From positions 310,001 to 374,000 of the forward strand of contig JAESUZ010003095.1 in assembly GCA_017311185.1 (NCBI GenBank): a stretch of 64,000 nt of DNA. Direction: 5' to 3'. Source of the DNA: Proteles cristata cristata (Eukaryota > Chordata > Mammalia > Carnivora > Hyaenidae). This document shows, in pieces, positions 1 through 12,373 of this stretch. Within the stretch, counting starts at the first letter, position 1. Each line of letters opens with the position of its first letter. The position numbers were made by a program, and so were the translations under genes. The notes below the pieces were generated by a model that saw only the letters and a list, made by a program, of their open reading frames with translations, was not told where the DNA came from and did not search any database.

Positions 1-1317
1 AAGGAGGTGATTGGGGGGATATAGGACCCTGGGTTGGTTGGTCGACCTATGAAAGGCATGTTTGCAGGAACGTCGTTTATTATCTGTAGGAAATGAACAG
101 CCTTGGGGATGGGTGATCAAGGATCGGCAAGACCCCAAGGTATCAAAGTCTCAGAATAAAAAGACATGTTTAACACACTCACTCACCCACCTGCAAACAC
201 ACACATATACACACTAGCCAGTGTAATATACATATAATTAGTTGATACTATCTATTCATCAAAGAATGCACATCAATATATGTGCACTTATGTCCGCCAA
301 ATACATAGACATCAAAATACTTAGCTGCATTGTTTAAGAACCACATGGATGAATTCCAGATTGTCACATAGGACAAGGGGGGAATGCCTCTAGATTTTTG
401 TTTTCTGTGTCACTCCTGTTGGAGAGGAGAGGAACTTTCTAAACACTTTAAAATCCATGCCTTTGTTTGAATAAATAAGAAAATGAATATGTTACACGGG
501 GTAACACAGAATGTATGCTGTCACATGGCCAGAGATGCAAGATAGTGTGAGTCAGTCTTTACCAATCCTATAGATTATGGGAAGGAGTTTTATCGGGAGG
601 GACACCCATTCCACTGAACCCCAGGAGTGACTCGTGCCTGTCACCTGCTTTGTTGGTGACCACCGGGACAGTTAAATAGCATCACTCAATGCTCCTGATC
701 TTTTTTAGAGTTTTAAATGCCATGTATTTGACACGATCACACATGAGCTAAAAACTAAGGGTAACTGAAGCTTTGCATGCCTACACTGTCTCTCTGACTA
801 TGGTAGGCTGTTTGTGTGTCATATGTGTTTAATCAGTTAACAATATTACAAAATCTATAAAATCTCAGTTATGTACCTTCAAAGGCCAAAGGGGTCAGTG
901 TTCACTTCGGGAGGATGGCGGTGATTCTGGTGTGTCTTGAAACTGGAGATGAGTGAAAAGTCCTAAGAGCAGAAGTTTGCACATCCTTACAGAGACATCT
1001 TCTCCCCCTTCTTCCTCACTGTAGTGCAGTGATTCTCAAAGCATACACTCAACGTGCTGTGTGCATCCTGTAAGCAACACCGGGGCATCTGTACACATTG
1101 ACTAAGAGTGACATTTACTCCCATTTGCAGCGAAAAAATGCAAAATAATGGATAGAAGCCTCTTAATGCCTCCCCCAGATATTCTCAAACCTCTCAGTTT
1201 TTACCATATGACTGATGTCATTCTGAGACAAGATAATGTAACAAATAACAGCGATATTGATGAGTATTTAGAAATTAGTAGTCATGCTTCGCCTCTGTGT
1301 TTTTATGTCTCAGTGTA

Positions 1318-1530
1318 TATTTATTTACTTTGAGAGAGAGAGAGAGCAAGTGAGCAAGCATGTGTGTGCATGAGCAGGAAAGGGGCAGAGACAGAAGGAG
1401 AGAGAAAATCCAAGCAGGCTCCATGCTGTCAGCTCACCCAAGAGAGGCTCAGTCTCACAAACTATGAGATCATGACCTGAACAGAAATCGAGAGTCAGAT
1501 GCATAACCAAATGAGCCACTCAGGTGCCCC
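1318..1530 (-). mobile_element. CAN-SINE (tRNA-Lys-derived), old copy
   Basis: Reverse orientation: a purine-rich GA tail complement (tttactttgagagagag) leads to the inverted head, atgagccactcaggtgcccc. Diverged from the felid consensus. Confidence 0.9.
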
Positions 1531-2060
1531 TACTGTTTCTGGTTTAAAAGAATCATGATGTCTTTATATTTCAGCATTTGGACAGATTTGAGTCACTGTA
1601 TTGGCCAAAGTAGCATCATGATTCTACTTTCATCATATCACTGAGGTGCTCTGCTAACCCCCGATGGCACGGAGGGCCCAAATGTGGGATGTTGTCAAGG
1701 GATGAGTAACATCTTTCCCAAAAGCCATACTGTTCAGGTCTAGTGCCATGATTGGGTAACAGGAGGGTAGCCGTGGGTCTTTCCTTGGAAGCTGAGATGG
1801 ATTGAGAGGTGTTCCCCCATGCAGTGCTGGGAACAGAATGACGCAGAAGGCTTCAGGGATTCCTCTGACAAAGCCTCAAACCGTCTACCTGAAACATCAC
1901 AGTGACCTATAGATCCACTCCCCCAGCATCTGGAAGGAGAAAGAAACTCTTTTGAATGGAGATTCAAATCCAAATACAAACCAAACAACGAATTGTCATG
2001 TATCAGTCTTCAAGCAGGTATCTAGGCAGCAATGATTACTATTTGTATGAGGTATCATTT

Positions 2061-2275
2061 CTTTTTTTTTTTTAAGCTTATTTTATTTATTTTGAGAGAG
2101 AGCGAGTACATGTGAGTGGGGCAGAGAAAGAGGGGGAGAGAGAGAGAATTCCAAGCAGGCACTTCACCACCAGCACAGAGCCTGACGTGGGCCTTGAACC
2201 CATGGACTATGAGATCATGACCTGAGCCACAATCAAGCATTGGACATTTAAGCGACCGAGCCACCCAGGGGCTCC
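2061..2275 (-). mobile_element. CAN-SINE
   Basis: Reverse copy from an A-tail complement (T run) to ccgagccacccaggggctcc. Imperfect target duplications flank it: ggtatcatttct before and agtaccatttct after. Confidence 0.9.
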
Positions 2276-3010
2276 TAGAGTACCATTTCTAAAACTAGAA
2301 GATAATACAGAAAACAGAGACCTATAGATAAAATATGGAAGTAGATGATTGAAGTCAGCAGACCAATTCGGAATATGGCAATCTGGGATTGAGAACCTCA
2401 TTTTGAATTAAGACATATGTAGCCCATAAGGCAGAGAGAGGCCAGTGCATGTGAAATTGTCCTTAATGCTCTTAGGAGGGGGGGCCGCCCATGTGGGACA
2501 TGGAAACCCTGCTGTGCCTTCCTCTGAAGTGTGGGCAGTGGTGTTGTCTCTGCAGCAAGTGCCTCTTAGTGCACTTCACCCAGTTGTGAACATGTAGGTT
2601 GGTGAGTGCTCGCTTTCAGTGAGGCCCATCTCCTCCTGCCCCTTCTCTCACTGTTAGCTCTCGGTTACCACAGGGCCCTGAGCCCCTGTGACTTCTTTTA
2701 AACTGAACCTTCTACAAGGGCAGGGAACATATTTTATTCACATGGGGACGCTGAAACTCAGTGCAGTACTTGGTGCATAATTAATTAATATGGATACTTG
2801 GTGCTACTTAATTAATATGGATAAATGAAATTAAAATTTGACTTTAAGGAGTTCGACATTTGGTCCTTATGGGCATTTGCAGGTGTCTTATTTTAAGTAT
2901 TGTTTTTCAAAACTCACTGTTGCATTGGTACAAAACATACAATGTTGCATCACTATATGGCTAGCATTGCTGAAGTTTTTAATTTCATAATTTGTTTTAA
3001 AAACATGCAG

Positions 3011-3210
3011 GGACGCCTGGGTGGCTCAGTCAGTTAAGCGTCTGACTTCAGCTCAGGTCACGATCTTGCAGTTCAAGAGTTCAAGCCCCATGTCAGTCTC
3101 TGCACCGGGAGTGGAGCTTGCGTGGGATTCTCTCTCCCCCCCCCCCTCTCTCTGCCTCCTCCCCCACTTGTACTCCATCTGTCTCTCAAAATAAATAAAC
3201 TTAAAAATAA
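3011..3210 (+). mobile_element. CAN-SINE
   Basis: Forward copy starting ggacgcctgggtggctcagt, followed by the CT-rich region and ending in an ataaataaac-type tail. Confidence 0.9.
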
Positions 3211-3482
3211 ACACCAAAAATCCCATATACAGAAACCGTCTACTATAAACTTTGTTAGTTTGTTGATGTGGAAAAGCAATAGTGGGATTTGCCTGTTAGT
3301 GTTACAGAATTGTACCCTATTTTTTCTTAAGATTTCAGTTCCTGTTGAAATGTAGCTCATTGCCTTAGTTGTTTAAAGCTAGGCACACTATCTTTTCCAG
3401 CTTTGTTAAAATACAATTGGCATATAACATTGTGTAGTGTCAGGTGAACAAGTCAGCAACATATTGACTTGATACACTTTTT

Positions 3483-3714
3483 TTTAATTTTTTAAGCTTA
3501 TTTTTAAAAATTTTTAACGTTTATTTATCATTGAGAGACAGAGCATGATCATGGGAGGGGAGGGGTGGAGAGAGGGAGAAACACAGAACCTGAAGCAGGC
3601 TCCAGGTTTTGAGCTATCAGCACAGAGCCCAATGCGGGCTCTAACTCACAAACTGCGAGATCATGACCTGAGCCAAAGTTGGACGCTCAACCGACTGAGC
3701 CACCCAGGTGCCCC
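3483..3714 (-). mobile_element. CAN-SINE nested in or next to another SINE tail
   Basis: Reverse copy ending ccgactgagccacccaggtg then cccc, immediately abutting a second reverse SINE. Both lie between one pair of target duplications, suggesting this one inserted into the A-tail of the other. Confidence 0.85.
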
Positions 3715-3897
3715 TAAAGTTATTTTTTAGAGAGGAGACAGAGCACAAGGAGGTGAGGGGCAGAGAGGGAGGGAGACACAGAATCTGAAGCAGGATCCGC
3801 ACTCTGAGCTGTCAGCACAGAGCCCGATGTGAGGCACGAACTTGTGAACCGGAGCCGAAGTCATTTGCTTAATTGACTGAGCTGCCGAAGTGCCCCC
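3715..3897 (-). mobile_element. CAN-SINE, diverged
   Basis: Reverse copy with a degraded head (gactgagctgccgaagtgcc). The 9-bp duplication tgacttgat lies at 3465-3473 and 3898-3906. Confidence 0.8.
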
Positions 3898-4802
3898 TGA
3901 CTTGATGAACTCCTATACTGCAACCTGATTATCATTGCACTGGTTAACACCCACATCATGTCACATAATTACCATTTGTTTCTGTGGTGAGGACTCTTAA
4001 GATCTATTCTGTTAGAAACTGTCAGGTAGATAACACAGGATCGCTCCCTACAATCACTCTGCTGTATGTTAGATCCCCAGAACATATTTACCTTGTAATT
4101 GGATGTGTGCCTGCTTTGATCATAATGTCTCTGTTGTCCCCACTTCCCAGCCCCTGGTAACCACCAGTCTCCTCTCTGTTTTTATCAATTTGGCTTTTTC
4201 AGATTCCACTTACAAGTGGTATCAGACAGTATTTGTCTTTCTCTGTCTAACTTATTTCCTTAACATAATGTATTCAAGGTTCATCCATGTTGCTGCAAAT
4301 GGCAGGATTTCTTTCCTTCTGATGGCTGAATAACACTCCATTGTGTCCATATATCCTTGCGTGAATGCACAGGTTGTCTCCATTTCTTGGCTATTTTGAC
4401 CAGTGCTGCAAAAAACAGGAAGGTGCAGACATCTCTTTGAGACCCTGTTTTCATTTCCTTTTGCTAACTACCCAGGAGTTTAATTGTTGCATCCTGTGGT
4501 TCTATTTTTAACTTTTGAGGAACCTCTAGTCTATAGTGTTTTCAGCAGTGGCTATACCAATTTACATTCTCATCAAGAGTGAGCAAGGGTTCTTTTTTCT
4601 CCATATACTCACCGGCATTTGTTATCTCTTGTCTTTTTGATGATGGGACTCAAGTTTATAACTAATATATGTGAAATATTTTTTTTAAAAAATCAGGAAA
4701 TATATATGATTTTTGTTTCCTTTGGGGAGGAATATTAGAATTTTTTTCCTGATCCTCTGTTATATTTTAGATTATTTGAGGTGAAATTGTTAGGGCTCTA
4801 TT

Positions 4803-4860
4803 TGCGTGTGTGTGTGCGCGCGCGCATGTGCGCGCACATGTGTACGTGTGTGTGTATGTG
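4803..4860. repeat. Alternating purine-pyrimidine tract (TG/CG/CA), Z-DNA-prone
   Basis: Fifty-eight consecutive bases alternate purine and pyrimidine without a break, mixing TG, CG, CA and TA steps. A 16-bp palindrome, catgtgcgcgcacatg, lies inside. It is followed directly by a short AG run. Confidence 0.9.
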
Positions 4861-5045
4861 AGAGAGAGAGTGATTCATGATGCCCACATAATCAGCCATG
4901 CTATTGCATATTCACCTCTGATTCGAATGTTAGGAATTGGCTGAAAATGAAAAATCCTGCAAATTCAGTAGCTTTAGCAGTTCTACTCAAATTATTGAGC
5001 AGCTCCTATGGGCAAGGCTGAGTGCTTGGTTCTAAATACACGGAC

Positions 5046-5250
5046 GGGCCCCTGGTGGCTCCTTTGGTTAAGCATCTGACTCTCTATTTCTGCTCAGGTC
5101 ATGATCTCACGGGGTCATTAGATGGCACCCCGCGTCAGGTTCTGCACTGACTGACTGCTTCGAATTCTCTCTCTTCCTCTCTCTCTGCCCCTCCCCCACA
5201 TGCATTCACTCTTTCTCTCAAAATAAATAAATAAACCTTAAAAAACTCTT
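5046..5250 (+). mobile_element. CAN-SINE, first of a head-to-tail pair
   Basis: Forward copy from ggcccctggtggctcctttg to an aaataaataaataaac tail. The next SINE starts about three bases later. Confidence 0.88.
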
Positions 5251-5252
5251 TT

Positions 5253-5476
5253 GGGGCACCTGGGTGGCTCATTCGGTTAAGCAGCTGACTTCAGTTCAGG
5301 TCATAATCTTGTGGTTAATTAGTTCAGGCCCTGTGTCAGGCTCTGTGTTGACAACTCAGAGAGCCTGGAGCCTGCCTCAGATTCTGTGTGTCTGTCTCTC
5401 TTTGCCCCTCCTCTGCTCACGCTCTGTCTCTCTCTCCCTCTCTCTCTCAAAACTAAATTTAAAAACATTAAAAAGG
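5253..5476 (+). mobile_element. CAN-SINE, second of a head-to-tail pair
   Basis: Forward copy starting ggggcacctgggtggctcat and ending in a CT-rich block and A-rich tail. Probably inserted into the tail of the preceding copy. Confidence 0.9.
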
Positions 5477-5735
5477 AACATTTAAATTAATTACATTTTT
5501 AATTTTAATTACATATTAAAAACATTTAAATAATGAATGGATGGATGGATGGATGGAAAGGAGCAGAACAAGTTTGGCCTCTGCCCTAATGGAGCTCTGT
5601 AGTTTGGGGACGAAACTGGCACAAAACAAGCAAAAAACCCAGTTGATATTGTTGTACAGGAGCAGTTGTTACAGTTATACATGAACAGTTGATACAGTTG
5701 TATATGGGCATGTTTGATTGTAGATTTCATTTCTT

Positions 5736-5955
5736 TTTTTTTTTTAATGTTTTTATTTATTTCCAGGAGAGAGAGAGAGAGAGCAGCGTGAGCAGGGGAG
5801 GGTCAGAGAGAGAGGGAGTCACAGACTGAAACAGGCTCCAGGCTCTGAGCTGGCAGTCAGCACAGAGCCCGACGCGGGGCTCGAACCCACGAACCGCGAG
5901 ATCATGACCTAAGCGAAAGTCGGACGCTTAACCGACTAAGCCACCCAGGCGCCCC
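5736..5955 (-). mobile_element. CAN-SINE, young subfamily with perfect target duplication
   Basis: Reverse copy with the features gcgaaagtcgg, gactaagcc and ctggcagtcagc. The 14-bp duplication agatttcatttctt is identical at 5722-5735 and 5956-5969. Confidence 0.95.
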
Positions 5956-6444
5956 AGATTTCATTTCTTTATACTGGAAGTGGACTATATCACCTGTAGT
6001 TGCTCAAAGATGTATTGATTTCTCTTTTCACTTTATAGATTTCCTATGGTATACAATGAAAGATTCTTATTTGAGCCTAAGTAGGAGTTTATTTATGTGG
6101 TGTTTCTCAAAATTGAGAAACTTATAATTGCCCTTAGTGTTGATTTCAGTTAGTCTTATTATAGGGTCATTTAAATATCTATAAGTATCAAACCAGGTAA
6201 GTCTAAGTCCCTTGTACTTATACAACCATAAAACTAAAAATCTTTACAAGTTAAAGTCAAGAAAACCATAACACCAACAAAGTTTAGACATTAATGCATT
6301 GTATGATATTGCTTTGCTGAAGCTAAATTACCAGAATTGGATAGAAATATGGTTATAATAATTTGTGTCAATTTGTTTAATTTTTAGGATGTTGATTCCT
6401 CATTTGGGTAATTATTTTTATCACTGTGGTTTTGTTTCCTTCAT

Positions 6445-6473
6445 TTTTAAATGAGCAAAAAGCTCATTTAAAA
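6445..6473. repeat. Perfect hairpin, 12-bp stem
   Basis: Stem ttttaaatgagc pairs with gctcatttaaaa across a five-A loop. No gene or known element around it; function unknown. Confidence 0.7.
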
Positions 6474-7624
6474 CCCCCGATCCATTATTTTTATGAGTTA
6501 ATCAATTTAATAGCACAGATAAATTATTCATTGGGTTTTTTTTACTAAATTTACTGAAAATAATCTCTTATGAATTGGTACAGACAAGATCAAGATCCAT
6601 GCAGTAAGTCCATTTCTTTGGAAAATGAATATAATTCTTATTGCTATGGTTCAAATATTATAGGTTTGATATGTCAACATATACTCTCTATATATGTCAT
6701 AGTAAATATGTTACATAATATTATTATTAACATGATACATAAGGTATGATTACTTCATAATGACCAAATTATATTACTACCTAGTGTGAAAAAATTCTTT
6801 CAACAACATGTTATGATAGCAGCATGGGGAAAACAAATTATTTGTATGTTTATTTCTCTTCTGTTTTTTTCTCAGGCTGAAACTGTTACAATATGTCATT
6901 ATCACAAAAAGATCTCCAGTATTTATTGCTACAGAGAAATTTAATGAGCACAGAGCAGTGGATATAGGACATTTATTTTAGTTTTGACATTAGCATATGC
7001 CCTGTTAATAGAAAGAATAATACTCACCACCCAGTGAAAATTAGATTTGGCATTTAAAAGTGACCCTAAGGCATGAACATAAAATTTAGCAAAATCGCAA
7101 AAGAACCCTGAAGTAGCATGGCAGTCCTCAGCTGTGAACAGGCCATCCAGAGATAATCCTGGATATTTATGTGACATCAATTAGTATATTACATCTGTTC
7201 CCACTAGAGAGGGGCTAATGCCCTAGGGATACTAGTTTGAAGACTGTATAAAAGTCTAATATATTTTATAATAATTTTATATACACTGTGTGCATGTGTT
7301 TCAAACCAAGAATCTGTCAAGCAAAAGTAAACCATATATTCTTAAATTTTTCCTTATAAGCATTGAATATTATAAAACATACAATATCAGAAATTACTAT
7401 GGACTTTTTATGTATCCATCTGTTTCTCTAAAATCACCGTTTGCATTTTCCTTTTAAAAGCATATAGAAAGCACACCAGTGAATTGTAATGACCTGGGAA
7501 TATGAGAGTAGGACTTAAAATTAGCAAGGAATGTTAAGAAAGAGAGAGGATACGTAGTCTCAAAAATAGGGACCAAAGAAAATAAGGAAGATAGAACCAC
7601 TATCAGGTTAGAAGAGGTTCCTAG

Positions 7625-7669
7625 TTCTTCTTCTTCTTCTTCTTCTTCTTCTTCTTCTTCTTCTTCTTC
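7625..7669. repeat. (TTC)15 / (GAA)15 microsatellite
   Basis: Fifteen uninterrupted TTC units run straight into a T run that is the complement of the adjacent SINE's A-tail. Because the array lies inside the SINE's target duplications, it derives from that tail. Confidence 0.93.
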
Positions 7670-7872
7670 TTTTTTTTTTTTTTTTTTAATGTTTCCTTGG
7701 TTTTGAGAATGACAGAGCATGAGCAGAAGAGGAGCAGAGAGAGGGAGACACAGAATCCAAAGCAGGCTCCAGGCTCTGAGCTGACCTGACACAGGGCTCG
7801 AACTCACAAACCATGAGATCATGACCTGAGTGGAAGTCAGACACTTAACCCACTGAGCCACCCAGGCACCCT
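7629..7872 (-). mobile_element. CAN-SINE with GAA-expanded tail
   Basis: Reverse copy ending cactgagccacccaggcacc. Target duplications gaggttcctagttct (7614-7628) and gaggttcccggttct (7873-7887) enclose the SINE plus the TTC array. It ends only 65 bp before the RYR2 exon at 7938. Confidence 0.88.
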
Positions 7873-7937
7873 GAGGTTCCCGGTTCTGAGTGTGGGAAAA
7901 GCAGTCATTGACTTTAACCCTTGGCTTTGTCCCACAG

Positions 7938-8108
7938 GCCGCTGTCTCTGATCAGGAAAGGAAGAAAATGAAGCGTAAAGGAGATCGGTACTCCATGCAG
8001 ACCTCTCTCATTGTGGCAGCTCTGAAGCGATTACTGCCCATTGGGTTGAACATCTGTGCCCCTGGGGACCAGGAGCTCATTGCTCTGGCCAAAAACCGGT
8101 TTAGTATG
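7938..8108 (+). CDS. RYR2: RYR2 exon (57 codons, phase 0-0)
   Basis: Acceptor cccacag and donor ATG|gtaagt enclose 171 nt reading [15 protein letters not shown] to AKNRFSM. It corresponds to about human residues 3442-3498 (inferred), in the large helical region ahead of the calmodulin site. It has a basic cluster (KKMKRK) followed by a hydrophobic helix ([17 protein letters not shown]). The last codon is ATG (Met); I recall Leu in human, a conservative difference to verify. A SINE ends 65 bp upstream of the acceptor. Confidence 0.97.
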
Positions 8109-11100
8109 GTAAGTTTCCTGTTCATACTGGTGGTAATGTTCACTTGACCTCCAGAATCAAATGTTTAGACTCCTTTTTCTCACTGGTCTGTGTCAAGATT
8201 TCATTTCTATTAGATGTTTTATTAAGCAGTTTTTCTGTGTAGGCTCTCATGCTCAGATACAAAGACTGCCCATTTTGGGGGGGGGGGCTGTTTTTTATTT
8301 CTAAATTATGTTAATCATCCAGGGAATATTCCAAAACCCAATAGAAAAGATGAAAACAAGTTGCTGGTAGTGAAATAAAACATGGATTTCATATGAACTC
8401 CTATATAAAATTTGTTATGAGAAGTATATTCAATTTCAGGAGGGACAGTTTTTCAATGTGAGAAGCATCATGGACTGTGCTGATCATGGTTGGATAAGGT
8501 GTTGACTTTTAAATCAGTAGCAGCTCTTCTCCTTTGCAAGTATCAAGATTTCAGTTCTCAAGATTTCTTCATGGCCTCTGTATTTTCTCTTGGCTACCCA
8601 GATGCAATTTTTCAAAAATACACAGTGGGATTATTATTTTATATTTATGTAAATGGGAGGACATATTCTTTTTCCCCCATTCCCACACTGAAGCACCTCT
8701 CTGAATATCCAGACTTGGATACCCTGAGATAAGCAAATTGAGGGGAAATTATTGTGAGCGTGGGCTGCACGGACACAATTCTGGTGATGGTGGTTCTAGT
8801 ATTTGATTCTCAGGGTATTTCCTTGTTGTTACTGGATCACAGGGAGGTAGTATTAAGTGCCAAAATTACTTTTGGAGAGTTCAGAGAATGATGGAGACAT
8901 ACTTCCATTTGATCCCAAGGGAACACATTTCTGCCCCCACTTCTTGTGAACCGGAAATTCCATTTCATTGAGTTGTAAGGCACCCACTGTAGAGTGGAAG
9001 TAAGTTATTGTCTTGTTTCCAGTTTACAGCAGTATAAAGAAATGATCTGAAAAGGACCCCCCCACATTTGTGGCGTGTATTGAAACCCTATAAATAAATA
9101 TCTTTGGGCAGACATATACTATTTCAAAAGAGGCTAGAGTTATTTCTATTGACGTGTGACAGTTGATGCGTTAATGGTAAGACTTCTTTTAGGTAACATT
9201 TATTTCTTGACAGAAAGACACTGAGGATGAAGTACGAGATATAATCCGCAGTAATATTCATTTACAAGGCAAGGTAAGCCAAATTTAAGCACGAGTAGTG
9301 TTTATGAATTTAGTGAATCTCTCTTTAGAATGGTATTACAAATAATGTTACTTTAGCAATTCAAAGAGTAAAAATATATTAATCAGTCTTTATTCTACTT
9401 GCAAAACTCTTGGTATTAAAGACTCTTAAGATAAAAAAAATAAAGACTCTTAAGATAACAAGTGATGTATTTTATTTATTTACTTTAAGAATTTAAAGTA
9501 GACCATCAAAGATTTTCACACTTTGAAAAAAGTTATGTCATCATTTGAAATAAAGGTTGGAAATTTCCTTCATTAGCTGAGTATGAGGACTTTCAGGACA
9601 TGAAGACAGATGTCCATAAGAATGTGAACTTTTTCACTAGCATCAAGAAGTTAAATATGTTTATTTAGAAGTCATTAATATATAGGAGATTTTAAGACTT
9701 CCTGTAATAGGAACAGATGAATAAATGAATTTACCTAGGGAGATGAAGGAAAACATAAGTGTGGATTTAAAAACAATGCTAGAAGTACTTTTTGTACTAC
9801 TTTGTAGTACAATTATTTGGAAATTTTTTCATACTAAGGGATAAATTGTTCATTTGTTTACAGAAGCTATTATGCAGTGTCAGAAGTCTAGCAATTTGTT
9901 ATTTTCATTCAGCCTATTTACTTGCATTCTGGTGTCCCTTCTGTGAATTTTTTCAATTATGACAGTGTCCAAATGTCAACAAATAGTGACTACGGCATAA
10001 TGTTTGTTTTTCTGGGTATTAAAATGTTTCTTTCCAAAATCAAAATGATATTCTTCTTTTAACACTTATGACCACAATGTGATAAAGGTGAAACATCCCT
10101 GTTCACTATTCACAAGGCACGGATATTGACTTAGAGCAGATTTCATTTACACCTTGATGTGTAATTACTCATATTATTTAGTAATAACTTGTCCAGAACA
10201 GATGAATTCCTTTTAGAGTTCGATCTCGTCTCAGATTGCAAAATGCTTCTGAATATTTTAAAATGTTCTAATAAAGCCCCTTCCTGAACCTACAGTGAAG
10301 GGTTTATGCTTCATGCCTGGGTGTTCGAGGAGGTCATGTACTCCCTGCAAGGGTCTCAAGATCCCGGGACTGGAGACCACACTTTGAGAAACATGGTCTA
10401 GGACAACCATTTCTGAGCAGAGATAGGAGATGTTCAGTACCTCTAAAGGAAAGTTCTATGCTCTTCTCAGGAAATAAATTAAAAAGGTTGTCCTGAAGAA
10501 GCAGAAGGAAGTTCTTCTATGGTGTTGTAGAGGTTACTTGCAGTAGTACTAAGGGCAATTTATGTTGTGTATTGGGGAGTCAGAGAGAGAGAGGAGAGCA
10601 GAGAAGGAAACACATTTATGATCAACATTTCACTTACAACTGAGGGATATCTGAAAATAAAGCAGTAATGAATACACTTCCTTTTTAACATTTCAGTCTA
10701 TACTTGTTTTGCGGAGGAATCAGGCACATATATTATGGAGACATACGGACTTACAGAAGATGAATTCTTTAATTCCTAGCACCTCCTTGAATATATTGCC
10801 TTGAAATTGTAAGACTGGTCATCCTGGAGGCCAGAAGGAGTAATTTTATATGAGAAAGAATAAAGATGGTACTTATTTTACCAAATATAAGTAAAAATGT
10901 GTATTTCTATCCTGAAGTACCAAACGTAGTCCTCAGATCAAGAAAGTACATGGAGGAAAAGCATTTTGTTTTATCAAAGGACAATGATGTTTAAAAGTCA
11001 TTCAGTGTATAAAATTCTTTATTTGCCTCTAGATGAAAGTTATTTTTCACATGTCAAACTATGCTTTCTCAGGCTTGGAAGTTGTGAAGTTTTAGATGTT

Positions 11101-12239
11101 GCCCATTTACTTCTGCTTCATTACCCTCATTTTTCATAGAGACTTGAAAGGGAAAGAAACAGACGGATTACTTTGCCTAATTGCAATGATGTAGTTATTC
11201 TATATTCTTTCTTTGAAGTGATCTGATCTTTTCCCTGTAAAGATGCTTGTATTTGTCAGTTTCTACAACTTTATAATAATGTTTTGTTTCTCAAAAACAC
11301 ACAGAATTCAGTTATATCTCCAACTCAGGAAACTTGACAATATTAAAAAGACTCCTTTATTGTATGATTTTATAGCCCTCCAGTGTTTTATATTTGATAT
11401 CTTTGTTTCAATGAGACTAAACTGAGTTTCAGAGTCCCTATATTTATAGGGAAATGGGATCCTATATCATTCCCTATGAAAGTAAGTATGTAAATCTTTC
11501 AGTGTGTGACCGTGAAAGGGGAAGAGAAAGATAGAAGATTGCTTTGCCTACTTCCTTGCCTTGACCATATCCAGCTCATCCTTACATCCTAGGTGAAACT
11601 TCACCTATTCAGGGGAATCTTACCAACCACGCAGGTTAGGTCCAAGCCCACAATACCTTATCTTTCTATTGAGTAGCTCTCCTCATAGTCATACATATTT
11701 AATTTTTGTCTTCCCCACCAGGTGACGAATTTCATGAATATGAGGTCTTTCTCTGTGTTGAACTCTGCATGGTGTTTTGACACTGGGCTACACTCAGTAA
11801 AGTAGGTCTTCCCTTCTTTTCATAATAACCTTGTATTTTTGAAATTTTCTCCTTTATTCTGCAGTTAGAGGATCCTGCTATCAGATGGCAAATGGCTCTT
11901 TACAAAGACTTACCGAACAGGACTGAAGATACATCAGACCCAGAGAAGACCGTGGAGAGAGTATTAGATATAGCAAATGTGCTTTTCCATCTTGAGCAGG
12001 TTAGACTCAGCATGGTTTCCATCATATTTGCCGTAACCATGTAAAACATATCAGAGATGATATCTGTGAATTTGTTAACCATGGGCAGGCCAAAAACATG
12101 TATGTTAAGCTTATTCATTGTAAATAATATAGGATTCAGGAGTGCTTATACCTAATAAGCAAAATTTCTAAGCTTGTAATTTTTGTAGCAGCATATAGGT
12201 AATGTATTTTGGGATATCATGGCCTTTGATTTACTGTCT

Positions 12240-12282
<43 letters not shown>

Positions 12283-12340
12283 GTTAATTGTGTGTATTTA
12301 TCTTGAGAGAGAGCATGTGTGTATACAAGCAGGGGTGAAG

Positions 12341-12373
<33 letters not shown>

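Larger units (their letters stand above)
3385..4680 (-). mobile_element. L1 3' end fragment (old), interrupted by two SINEs
   Basis: The + strand reads as the complement of a mammalian L1 3' region: aatacaattggcatataac near 3411, then the block around 4230-4340 (tccatgttgctgcaaatggc) and 4540-4600 (ctataccaatttacattctc). The SINE pair at 3483-3897 sits inside it, flanked by tgacttgat at 3465-3473 and 3898-3906. Non-functional; boundaries approximate. Confidence 0.75.
1..7937 (+). other. RYR2: RYR2 intron (3' part; begins before the window)
   Basis: No RYR2 exon is visible before the acceptor at 7936-7937 (pyrimidine-rich tract ending cccacag). The stretch holds CAN-SINEs (1318-1530, 2061-2275, 3011-3210, 3483-3714, 3715-3897, 5046-5250, 5253-5476, 5736-5955, 7629-7872), an L1 fragment (about 3385-4680), a Z-DNA-prone tract (4803-4860), a GGAT run near 5533-5556, a 12-bp-stem hairpin (6445-6473) and a TTC array (7625-7669). 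Bases 1-1300 and 5970-7600 show nothing I recognise beyond a possible old hAT piece near 1027-1090. Confidence 0.85.

Noticed and set aside
7454..7861. 135-codon minus-strand frame with poly-Glu
   Set aside because: The Glu run is the GAA array and the rest is a SINE read in reverse.
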